The translations under genes and the position numbers were made by a program. This document shows positions 1 through 6,816 of a stretch of DNA of 9,544 nt, piece after piece. The notes under the pieces were generated by a model. The model was not told the origin of the DNA and searched no databases. It saw only the letters and a program-made list of their open reading frames with translations. Source of the stretch: an uncultured bacterium (lineage in GTDB: Bacteria; Planctomycetota; UBA1135; GCA-002686595); the NCBI GenBank assembly GCA_913058555.1, contig CAJXRJ010000246.1:1-9544 (forward strand). Reading direction: 5' to 3'. Within the stretch, counting starts at the first letter, position 1. Every line of letters starts with the position of its first letter.

Positions 1-48
1 TCTACACACTGCATATCGTCGGCAGCGTCAGATGTGTATAAGAGACAG
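1..48 (+). other. Unremoved Illumina Nextera i5 adapter (sequencing artefact)
   Basis: Bases 1-7 (TCTACAC) match the end of the Illumina P5 flow-cell sequence. Bases 8-15 (ACTGCATA) match the Nextera index that I know as N506/S506. Bases 16-29 (TCGTCGGCAGCGTC) match the Read 1 primer segment. Bases 30-48 (AGATGTGTATAAGAGACAG) are the 19-base Tn5 mosaic end used in tagmentation libraries. The four blocks follow each other in the exact order of a Nextera library molecule, so this is library sequence left at a contig end and not a transposon in the organism. Genomic sequence begins at base 49. Any reading frame starting in this stretch, including those starting at 32 and 34, is spurious. Confidence 0.98.
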
Positions 49-50
49 TC

Positions 51-2927
51 TTGGAGCTTGGCGTGGAGGGGATCGATGGGATTCGCATGGGCCGGGGCTA
101 TCTCCTGCCCCCCGAGCTCTCACTCGAGGACGTCCAGCGCATCATGGGCCAGCTGCTGGTCGACCCGGTGGTGGACGAGGCGCGGGTCATCGAGCCAGGC
201 AAGTTGCCCGACGGGCCAAGCGATGGCGTGCGCCGCGTCTTGGTCGCGCGCAAGCCCGGCGTCATGGACACCATCGCGCTCACGCTGCACGGCGCCCTCA
301 AGGAGATGGGCATCGCCAAGAGCGATGACGCGAGCGCTGAGGTGGCGACGTTCCACGCCTGGGAGATCTCCGGCGGGAGCAACATTTCGGCGGACGCCCT
401 CGACAAGGCCGTGCGCACCGCCCTTGCCAACGAGGTCATCGAGGACATCGAAACGGAGTCGGAGGGGCTGCACTTTGGCGCGCCCGCTGGCCGGCCGAGA
501 CACGGCCGTATCGAAGTTCCCATCAGCGAGCTCGACGGCGAGGCGCTCCTCAAGATCTCCACGGAGGGAGCCCTCTCCCTCAACCTCACGGAGATGCTGG
601 AGATCCAGAAGCACTACGCCGCTGAGAAGCGCGAGCCGAGCCTCGCTGAACTCGAGACGATCGCGCAGACATGGAGTGAGCACTGTCAGCACAAGACCTT
701 CCGCGGCCTGATCGAGATGGACGGGGAGACCATCGACAACCTGCTGAAGTCCACGATCGCAAAGGCGACCTTCGATCTGGATCGCGATTGGTGCGTGAGC
801 GTATTCCATGACAACGCGGGCATCGTCGAGTTCGAGCCTGACGTGGATCCCGATCGCGGCGGTTGGTGCCTCGCGATCAAGGTCGAGACCCACAACCACC
901 CGAGCGCCATCGACCCTTACGGCGGTGCGGGCACGGGTATCGGCGGTGTGATCCGCGACATTCTGGGTGTCGGCCTCGGCGCCAAACCAATCGCCAACAC
1001 CGACGCCTTCTTCGTGGGCCCGACGGACCTTCCCGACGAAGACGTCCCCCGAGGGTCCATGCACCCGCGCCGCATCTTGCGCGGCGTTGTCGAGGGCGTG
1101 CGCGACTACGGCAACCGCATGGGCATCCCCACCGTCAGCGGCGGGGTTTGGTTCCACGAGGGCTACGTGGCCAACCCCCTCGTGTACGCAGGCACCATCG
1201 GGCTTATCCCCCGGGACTGCTCGTCCAAGGAAGTCAAGCCCGGCGACGTGATCGTCTGCGTCGGTGGACGTACCGGCCGCGACGGCATCCACGGCGCGAC
1301 GTTCTCGTCCATTGAGCTTTCAGAGGAAAGCGAAATGGTCTCGGCCGCCGCCGTGCAGATCGGCGATCCCATCACGGAGAAGCGCGTCCTCGACGGTCTA
1401 TTGAAGGCCCGGGACGCGAAGTTGTTCCGTGCCGTCACGGACTGCGGGGCCGGCGGACTCAGCTCCGCCGTGGGCGAGATGGGCGCGGAATGCGGGGCCG
1501 ATGTGGACCTCGAGAAAGTGCCCCTGAAGTACCCGGGCCTCACCGCCGAAGAAATCTGGATCAGCGAAGCCCAGGAACGCATGGTGTTCGCGGTCGATCC
1601 GTCGATGCTTGACGAGCTGATCGCCACATTCGAATCGGAGGAGGTCGAAGCGACGGCCATCGGAACCTACACCGACACGGGGCGACTCGTTCTGCGTTTC
1701 GAAGGTGAGGTCATCGGCGACATGTCGATGCACTTCCTGCACGAAGGCACCCCGCGGCCCACGCGCAAGGCCGAGTGGACCGCTCCGAACTTCGCGGACC
1801 CCGGAGCGCCCAGCCCCATCGATGCGGCGGTGTTCGAAGGTTCGGAAAACCGCTTCAACGCGGCGGTCACCGCGATGCTCGGTCGTCCCAACATCGCCAG
1901 CAAAGAATGGATCGTGCGCCAGTACGACCACGAGGTGCAGGGCATGAGCGTCATCAAGCCCATGTGCGGCGAAGAGATGGACGCGCCCTCGGACGGCGTG
2001 GTGCTGAAGCCACTCGCGGACTCCAAGAAGGGCGTCGCCATCGGATGCGGTGCGAACCCGCGCTATGGCGCCCTCGACCCCCGGGCCATGGCGGAAGCCG
2101 TGATCGACGAAGCGATGCGCAACGTTGTGGCGACGGGCGGCGACCCCGACCACACCGCGATCCTCGACAACTTCTCCTGGGGCAACTGCGACAAGCCCGA
2201 CCGCCTCGGAGCCCTGGTGCACGCGAGCCGGGGCTGCTACGCCGCCGCCATGGCCTATCGCACGCCCTTTGTGTCGGGGAAGGATTCCCTCAACAACGAG
2301 TACCGCGTCGGCGATGAGACCCTCGCGATCCCCCCGACGCTCTACGTGACCGCCATGTCCCGCGTCCCCAACGTGGCCAACGCGGTCACCATGGATGCCA
2401 AGACCCGGGGCAACCTGCTGCTCCTCGTGGGCGTCACGAACGCCGAGCTTGGCGGCTCGGAGTACCTGGATCACATTGGCGAACAGGGCGGGACGGTCCC
2501 GCGGCCCGACCTCGAGAAGGCGCCGAAGGTGTTCGCGAAGCTCCACGCCGCCATGAAGCTGAAGCAGGTTCGCTCGTGCCACGACCTCTCGGAAGGCGGG
2601 CTCGCGGTCGCTGCCGCTGAGATGTGCATCGCAGGCAACATGGGCGCTGAGATCGACCTTGGGGCGATCGACCACGAGCCCTTCCCCGATGGATTCGACA
2701 CGGACACGACCCTGCTCTTCTCGGAATCGTGCACGCGCTTCCTCGTGGAAGTGGAGCCGGGGAAGAAGTTCAACTTCCAAACGAAGATGATGGGCGTCGC
2801 CGTCACGCCTATCGGCGCGTTCTCGAAGAAGAATCGGTTCCGTGTCAAAGGCGTCACGGGGCGCCCCCTTGTGGACCTTGGCGTGGACGAGCTACGGGAG
2901 GCCTTCCAATCCGGATTCCAGGGCTAG
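51..2927 (+). CDS. purL: Phosphoribosylformylglycinamidine synthase, PurS-PurL fusion without glutaminase, 5' partial
   Basis: This enzyme makes FGAM from FGAR, ATP and ammonia or glutamine nitrogen, the fourth step of cytosolic purine synthesis. Numbering from base 51, residues 1-46 and about 63-140 look like two successive PurS-type regions. A linker leads to the PurL signature SEHCQHKTF (about 209-217), then VETHNHPSAIDPYGGAGTG (from about 278), TDCGAGGLSSAVGEMG, and in the second half FVSGKDSLNNEY and SCHDLSEGGLAVAAAEM. It ends after the second PurM-like half with no class I glutaminase domain, so a separate PurQ is expected elsewhere. Large one-chain PurL enzymes are about 1300 residues and small PurL about 740; this one is intermediate. 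The 5' end is cut by the contig end: the TTG at 51 is only the first complete genomic codon, and the frame meets a stop inside the adapter (39-41). Nothing in the visible part looks broken. Confidence 0.95.
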   Translation: MELGVEGIDGIRMGRGYLLPPELSLEDVQRIMGQLLVDPVVDEARVIEPGKLPDGPSDGVRRVLVARKPGVMDTIALTLHGALKEMGIAKSDDASAEVATFHAWEISGGSNISADALDKAVRTALANEVIEDIETESEGLHFGAPAGRPRHGRIEVPISELDGEALLKISTEGALSLNLTEMLEIQKHYAAEKREPSLAELETIAQTWSEHCQHKTFRGLIEMDGETIDNLLKSTIAKATFDLDRDWCVSVFHDNAGIVEFEPDVDPDRGGWCLAIKVETHNHPSAIDPYGGAGTGIGGVIRDILGVGLGAKPIANTDAFFVGPTDLPDEDVPRGSMHPRRILRGVVEGVRDYGNRMGIPTVSGGVWFHEGYVANPLVYAGTIGLIPRDCSSKEVKPGDVIVCVGGRTGRDGIHGATFSSIELSEESEMVSAAAVQIGDPITEKRVLDGLLKARDAKLFRAVTDCGAGGLSSAVGEMGAECGADVDLEKVPLKYPGLTAEEIWISEAQERMVFAVDPSMLDELIATFESEEVEATAIGTYTDTGRLVLRFEGEVIGDMSMHFLHEGTPRPTRKAEWTAPNFADPGAPSPIDAAVFEGSENRFNAAVTAMLGRPNIASKEWIVRQYDHEVQGMSVIKPMCGEEMDAPSDGVVLKPLADSKKGVAIGCGANPRYGALDPRAMAEAVIDEAMRNVVATGGDPDHTAILDNFSWGNCDKPDRLGALVHASRGCYAAAMAYRTPFVSGKDSLNNEYRVGDETLAIPPTLYVTAMSRVPNVANAVTMDAKTRGNLLLLVGVTNAELGGSEYLDHIGEQGGTVPRPDLEKAPKVFAKLHAAMKLKQVRSCHDLSEGGLAVAAAEMCIAGNMGAEIDLGAIDHEPFPDGFDTDTTLLFSESCTRFLVEVEPGKKFNFQTKMMGVAVTPIGAFSKKNRFRVKGVTGRPLVDLGVDELREAFQSGFQG
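2896..2901 (+). promoter_or_regulatory. Possible Shine-Dalgarno site for the lipoprotein gene
   Basis: GGGAGG lies inside the end of purL, 7 bases before an in-frame ATC at 2909, which would be a good spacing for initiation at a rare codon. The same bases read naturally as Arg-Glu codons in purL and the region is GC-rich, so the match may be chance. It is the only placement I found that offers both a ribosome-binding site and a near-cognate start ahead of the signal peptide. Confidence 0.2.
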
Positions 2928-3955
2928 TCAACCCGCGAAGGGGCTCGGCCGGGGCCGCGCGCAAGCGCGACCTCCGGGCCCCGTTCGTTGCCGCATCATT
3001 CGCCGCAGTCCTGGCCGCGGGCTGCGCCGGGCCGCGGGGCGCCGACCCAGGCTTCGCGCGGCTCGCCCAGGGGGCCCAAGTCCCCCCGGGATTCGAAGAC
3101 CGACTCGCCGAAGTGGATCCGTTCGCCATGGCCCGCGCGGGGGACAGCGTGCTCACCCACGTCGTCGCGGAAACCGGTCAAGGGCTCGTCGCGCGATTCG
3201 TGCGCCTCACCCTGATCGGGTCGCTCGATGGACAGGGCGTTCCAGAGGCCGACATTCAGTACGCCACGGGTGCCACCAATTGGCGGGGCGAGGCAACGCC
3301 GACCACTTCGACGCTCAGCAGGAGCGAGGATGAGAGTTACATCCACGTGCTCTCCACGTCGGGGCTGATTCACGTCGAGGTCTTCGACACATCCGGCACG
3401 CGGCTCGCCAATCGACACGTGGGCGCGAACGTCCTCGTCTTCACGGGCAAAAATGGCCCTGCCAATGGCGCCACCGTCTGGCCCGGGATGACGGACCTGC
3501 TCGAGCTCATCCTCGCCACACCAGAACTTGACGCGCTCCTCATGGACGTGGCGAAAAGGCCCCCCCTTTGGGCGCTCCTCAACGGCATTCAGCTGACCCT
3601 CGACCTTGGGGTTGACGACCTCGAGGACCTCGGCGGCGGACGGATCCGGCATTCGGCCACCATTGCCGCGGACGGTTATCGTGCCCTCGAGGGGACGGTC
3701 GAACAGGGCCCAAAGTCCTTTCCGTTCCTCTTGACGGCGGGCATTCAGAGACTCGAGGCCACGCACCCGGGCCGTGAGGACCGCAGGGCGACCATTTCGG
3801 TCGTCGCCTCCGTACGGGGCAGCGGCCCCCCGTTGATCGACGAGGCAAAAGGCCCGTTCCCGGCGCCGGATCGAGTGGGCAGGGTCCCCGGCTATGAGCC
3901 GGCACCCCCTGATTACCCCAATACCTTCGAAGGATCCCTATCTAGATCACGGTAG
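2909..3955 (+). CDS. Putative lipoprotein of unknown function (start uncertain)
   Basis: I do not recognise the family. The frame encodes a lipoprotein signal peptide: a basic n-region (RKRDLR), a hydrophobic run (APFVAASFAAVLAAG) and a lipobox cysteine at 3023-3025. Signal peptidase II would leave a mature protein of about 310 residues with no further membrane segments, anchored in a membrane and facing out of the cytoplasm. The start is a problem. There is no in-frame ATG, GTG or TTG between 2732 and the signal peptide. The ATG at 2729 lies about 200 bases inside purL and would add about 60 non-signal residues. I placed the start provisionally at the ATC at 2909, preceded by GGGAGG; ATT at 2915 or a sequencing error are alternatives. 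The frame overlaps or directly follows purL with no terminator between them, so co-transcription is possible. The frame from 3023 to 3955 is secure; the 5' end is not. Confidence 0.7.
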   Translation: MRIPGLVNPRRGSAGAARKRDLRAPFVAASFAAVLAAGCAGPRGADPGFARLAQGAQVPPGFEDRLAEVDPFAMARAGDSVLTHVVAETGQGLVARFVRLTLIGSLDGQGVPEADIQYATGATNWRGEATPTTSTLSRSEDESYIHVLSTSGLIHVEVFDTSGTRLANRHVGANVLVFTGKNGPANGATVWPGMTDLLELILATPELDALLMDVAKRPPLWALLNGIQLTLDLGVDDLEDLGGGRIRHSATIAADGYRALEGTVEQGPKSFPFLLTAGIQRLEATHPGREDRRATISVVASVRGSGPPLIDEAKGPFPAPDRVGRVPGYEPAPPDYPNTFEGSLSRSR

Positions 3956-3965
3956 CCGTCCGCGT

Positions 3966-3980
3966 TGCAACCACGTTGCA
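3966..3980. repeat. Inverted repeat 1 in the lipoprotein-CotH spacer
   Basis: TGCAAC, a 3-base spacer (CAC), then GTTGCA form a perfect 6-bp inverted repeat, beginning 10 bases after the lipoprotein stop codon. It could be a small hairpin or a dimeric protein-binding site. No T-run follows, so it does not look like a standard intrinsic terminator. Confidence 0.45.
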
Positions 3981-3988
3981 CCTGCCCA

Positions 3989-4011
3989 AGTCACCTCCCC
4001 GTATGGTGACT
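3989..4011. repeat. Inverted repeat 2 in the lipoprotein-CotH spacer
   Basis: AGTCACC (3989-3995) and GGTGACT (4005-4011) are perfect 7-bp inverted arms around a 9-base centre. The 16-base distance between arm centres is close to one and a half helical turns. It is either a hairpin in a transcript or an operator-like site upstream of the CotH gene. The sequence alone does not decide. Confidence 0.45.
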
Positions 4012-4015
4012 AGAG

Positions 4016-4040
4016 GGAACCTGGGGCGTAGCCCCGTTCC
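4016..4040 (+). promoter_or_regulatory. Strong hairpin upstream of the CotH gene
   Basis: GGAAC (4016-4020) pairs with GTTCC (4036-4040) and GGGGC (4023-4027) pairs with GCCCC (4031-4035), leaving a CT bulge and a GTA loop. That is 10 base pairs in 25 bases, the most stable structure in the 148-base spacer. It ends 63 bases before the CotH start codon. The following bases are C-rich and not a T-run, so it may be a leader structure or an atypical terminator for the lipoprotein gene. Confidence 0.5.
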
Positions 4041-4103
4041 TCCCCATAGATACACCCAGCGCTCCACTCTGATCCACCTCCTGGACCTTCCCCAGAACAT
4101 CGA

Positions 4104-6731
4104 ATGAGTCTCCTCCGCCCCTTTGCCTGGCAATCCGCTGTCCTGGCTGTCCTGGCCTGTTGGTCGACCCAGTCCCTCGGCTTCGCCCAGGATCCCGATC
4201 TGTACGACGACACGGTGCTTCGTCAGATCGACCTGACGGTCTACGACGCGAGCGGGAACATCGATCCCAACTTCTTCGCCCGGCTACGTCAGAACTGGCA
4301 GGCCGGTCAAGACGCCAACCTCGTGGCGGACATGACGATCAGCGGGACGGATCTCCCGGTGCCTGTCACCCGCACCGGCGTGGGCCTGCGGATCAAAGGC
4401 AACTCGTCGTTCTTCTTCCTCCCGCCAGGATCCCAGAAAGCCTCGTTCAACATCGAGGTCGATTTCCAGGACCCCACCGCGGACCTCTGGGGCTACTCGA
4501 CGATCAACCTGAACAACGGCATCGAAGACCCGACGTTCTGCCGCGAGATCGGGTTCTTCCGCTTCATCCGCCGCTACACGCCAGCCGGCCTTGGCAACCA
4601 CGTCGTGGTCACCATCAACGGCAACCCCTGGGGTGTGTACGTCAACATCCAGCAGTACAACAAGAGACTGCTTGAGGAGTACTTCGCCGACGGCGGCGGT
4701 GTGCGCATCAAGTGCCCCAACAGCGGCGGCGCGGCCCTGCGTTGGTTCGGCGCGGCGATCGCATCGTACTTCTCGGACTACGAGCTCAAGAGCGACGGCA
4801 ACCTCGGAACGAACGCCGCTTGGCAGACGCTCGTGGACGCATGCAACGCTCTCAACAACACCCCTGCGGGCACGCCGGAACTCATCGACGAGAAATTTGC
4901 CATCGACGGTGCCATCTGGTCGATCGTGGGTGAGAACCTCTTCATGGACGAGGACGGCTACATTCAAAAGGGCGCGGACTTCAACGTCTACTGGGATCCG
5001 ACCAACAACCGCTCCGTCCTTCAACAGCACGACGGCAACGAATCTTGGGGCGTCAGCCTCTTCGGCTGGCCCGGTGGCGTCACCACAACGCTCTCGCCCA
5101 CCCACCGCTTCAATTCCAGCAACCGGCCAGCGATCAGCAAGCTGATGGCCGTCCCCCGCTGGCGCGAGCGCTACTTCGCGCACATGCGCACCATGCTCGA
5201 GGACTTCACGTGGGCCGATTTCGAGGACCAGCTCATCGGCTACCGAGATCTCATTGATGCGGCCGTGCAGGCGGACCCGAAGAAGCTCTACACCTACGCG
5301 CAGTTCCAAACCAACTTCATCTCCGATACGACGGTCAACATCGCTGGCAACAACCTGCCGGCCCCGGGCCTGAAGCGCTACTTGGACGATCGCCGTGCGT
5401 TCCTCCTCGCCCACCCGGAAGTCAACGAGCCCGTCCCGGACATTCAGTGGCTGACGCACTCCCCGTACCGCCCACAGCCCGGCCAGACCGTGGCCGTGCG
5501 CACCCGCGTCCTGGCCGCTCCGATCACGAGCGTTGGAAACGTCACGCTCTACTACCGTGCCCAGCCCGGCCGTTACCTTGAGGTCGAGATGTTCGACAAC
5601 GGCCAAGGCGTCGACCTGACGGCTGGCGACGGCATCTATAGCATCGCGCTTCCCGTTACCCTCAACGCCGGTGATTTCACCGAGTACTACGTCAGCGCCA
5701 ACAGCGACCTGACGGCAGGTAGCGGCATGCGCTTCCTCCCCAAGTACGCCGAAGGGCGCCCGAACGACATCCGCGTGGGCTTCGGCCCCACGGGACTGCG
5801 CGTCACGGAGGTCCTTTACTCAGGCGGCGACGGCGAGTTCTTCGAGCTCACCAACACCTCCGCCGCGCCCATCGACTTGACGGGTTGGAGCATGGACGAC
5901 AGCTCGGCCACGCCGGGCGTGTTCGACCTCAGCGCCGCTGGCACGGTGGCCCCCGGTCAATCGATCGTCGTGACCGACGGAGACGCCGCTGCGTTCACTG
6001 CGGCGTGGGGCACGGGAACGGCTGTGGTGCTCGGGAACAACGCCGACGCTAAGCTGGGCCGCAACGACGTCATCCACATCTTTGACGCTTCGAATGCCTT
6101 GCATGAGCGGTTCTCCTACGGAGACGAGCGTTACCCCTACAGTGCACGTTCGAACGATGAGTCCATGTGGACCTGCGACGTTGGCCTCGGGCTCGACGAT
6201 CCCTACAGCTGGCGTTCCTCGGATACAGGCGATCCCCAGGCCTCGGTGACCTCCGCCTTGGGCGACATCGGAAGCCCCGGCCGCTTCACCGTAGCCGCGT
6301 GCGGAGACCTTGCATTCGGCGACACCTACTGCACCTCGAACCCCAACTCGACAGGCCAGATCGGCGAGCTCACCGCCCTCGGAAACCCCGTGGTCGCTGC
6401 GAACGACTTCTCGCTCATGGGCTCGAAGCTGCCACCGAACCAATTCGGGTTCTACCTCGCAGGCCGTACCCAGGGCGTGACCCCTATGGCCGGCGGCAGC
6501 CAAGGCGTCCTTTGCCTCGGTGGCTCGATCGGGCGCCTGCTCGGCACCCTCGCCATGTCCAACGGCGCGGGCGAGCTCACCGGCTCAGTGAACCTGTTCG
6601 CCATCCCCGAAGGCGCGTCGATCTCTGCGGTCATGCCCGGAGAGACCTGGAACTTCCAGCTCTGGCATCGCGACGTGAACCCCACCGCGACGTCGAACTT
6701 CACCGAGGCCATCGAGGTCGTGTTCGAGTAA
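4104..6731 (+). CDS. Secreted CotH-family protein with Ig-like, lamin-tail and C-terminal domains
   Basis: This 875-residue exported protein starts with a signal peptide (hydrophobic residues 11-18, likely cut GFA|Q after 28). Cys19 in VLAC could instead serve as a lipobox. Residues about 40-430 are CotH-like: RIKGNSS (96-102), GVYVNIQQYN, NLFMDEDGY with acidic residues 282 and 284, and HDGNESWG with Asp310. CotH proteins of Bacillus spores are atypical protein kinases; whether this one phosphorylates anything is unknown. An Ig-like beta domain follows (about 446-560, with DNGQGVDLTAGDGIYS). A lamin-tail domain spans about 564-680 (TEVLYSGGDGEFFELTN, then IDLTGWSMDD), and a C-terminal domain about 735-875 (YCTSNPNSTG, GETWNFQLWHRD). 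This arrangement fits a large cell-surface or extracellular protein. The start is supported by the signal peptide, although no Shine-Dalgarno site precedes it. Kinase activity, substrate and location are inference. Confidence 0.88.
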   Translation: MSLLRPFAWQSAVLAVLACWSTQSLGFAQDPDLYDDTVLRQIDLTVYDASGNIDPNFFARLRQNWQAGQDANLVADMTISGTDLPVPVTRTGVGLRIKGNSSFFFLPPGSQKASFNIEVDFQDPTADLWGYSTINLNNGIEDPTFCREIGFFRFIRRYTPAGLGNHVVVTINGNPWGVYVNIQQYNKRLLEEYFADGGGVRIKCPNSGGAALRWFGAAIASYFSDYELKSDGNLGTNAAWQTLVDACNALNNTPAGTPELIDEKFAIDGAIWSIVGENLFMDEDGYIQKGADFNVYWDPTNNRSVLQQHDGNESWGVSLFGWPGGVTTTLSPTHRFNSSNRPAISKLMAVPRWRERYFAHMRTMLEDFTWADFEDQLIGYRDLIDAAVQADPKKLYTYAQFQTNFISDTTVNIAGNNLPAPGLKRYLDDRRAFLLAHPEVNEPVPDIQWLTHSPYRPQPGQTVAVRTRVLAAPITSVGNVTLYYRAQPGRYLEVEMFDNGQGVDLTAGDGIYSIALPVTLNAGDFTEYYVSANSDLTAGSGMRFLPKYAEGRPNDIRVGFGPTGLRVTEVLYSGGDGEFFELTNTSAAPIDLTGWSMDDSSATPGVFDLSAAGTVAPGQSIVVTDGDAAAFTAAWGTGTAVVLGNNADAKLGRNDVIHIFDASNALHERFSYGDERYPYSARSNDESMWTCDVGLGLDDPYSWRSSDTGDPQASVTSALGDIGSPGRFTVAACGDLAFGDTYCTSNPNSTGQIGELTALGNPVVAANDFSLMGSKLPPNQFGFYLAGRTQGVTPMAGGSQGVLCLGGSIGRLLGTLAMSNGAGELTGSVNLFAIPEGASISAVMPGETWNFQLWHRDVNPTATSNFTEAIEVVFE

Positions 6732-6758
6732 AGACAGCCAGCATCCCCAGCTAGCTGC

Positions 6759-6797
6759 GGCCCTCGCCCGGCTCCATTCGGAGTCCGGGCGAGGGCC
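6759..6797. terminator. Bidirectional hairpin terminator between convergent genes
   Basis: GGCCCTCGCCCGG (6759-6771) pairs perfectly over 13 bp with CCGGGCGAGGGCC (6785-6797). Inside, CTCC (6772-6775) pairs with GGAG (6780-6783) around an ATTC loop with one bulged T. It sits in the 85-base gap between the CotH stop (6731) and the stop of the opposite-strand membrane gene (6817), so it can serve both. Neither flank has a long T-run, as is often the case in GC-rich genomes. A separate 10-bp palindrome, CAGCTAGCTG (6748-6757), lies directly beside it. Confidence 0.8.
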
Positions 6798-6816
6798 CCT
6801 TCGCTTGCGGGAATCC

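Noticed and set aside
30..48. Tn5 mosaic end as sign of a native transposon
   Set aside because: It is directly preceded by the Nextera primer segment, an Illumina index and the flow-cell tail, so it comes from library preparation.
32..711. Two overlapping plus-strand frames starting at 32 and 34
   Set aside because: Both begin inside the adapter and run out of frame through purL, whose own frame carries unmistakable family motifs.
1398..2780. Long minus-strand frame of 460 codons opposite purL, and a similar one at 120-1292
   Set aside because: Long antisense frames are common in GC-rich coding DNA. The translations lack recognisable motifs, and the plus strand is firmly purL.
2729..2908. 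Start of the lipoprotein at the ATG at 2729
   Set aside because: It would overlap purL by about 200 bases and put about 60 non-signal residues ahead of the signal peptide.
3976..4007. Possible sigma-70 promoter (TTGCAC and TATGGT) before the CotH gene
   Set aside because: The spacing is about 20 bases and both boxes are poor matches, so it is not better than chance.
4284..5606. Minus-strand frame of 440 codons opposite the CotH gene
   Set aside because: It is antisense to a well-supported CotH coding region and has no motif of its own.
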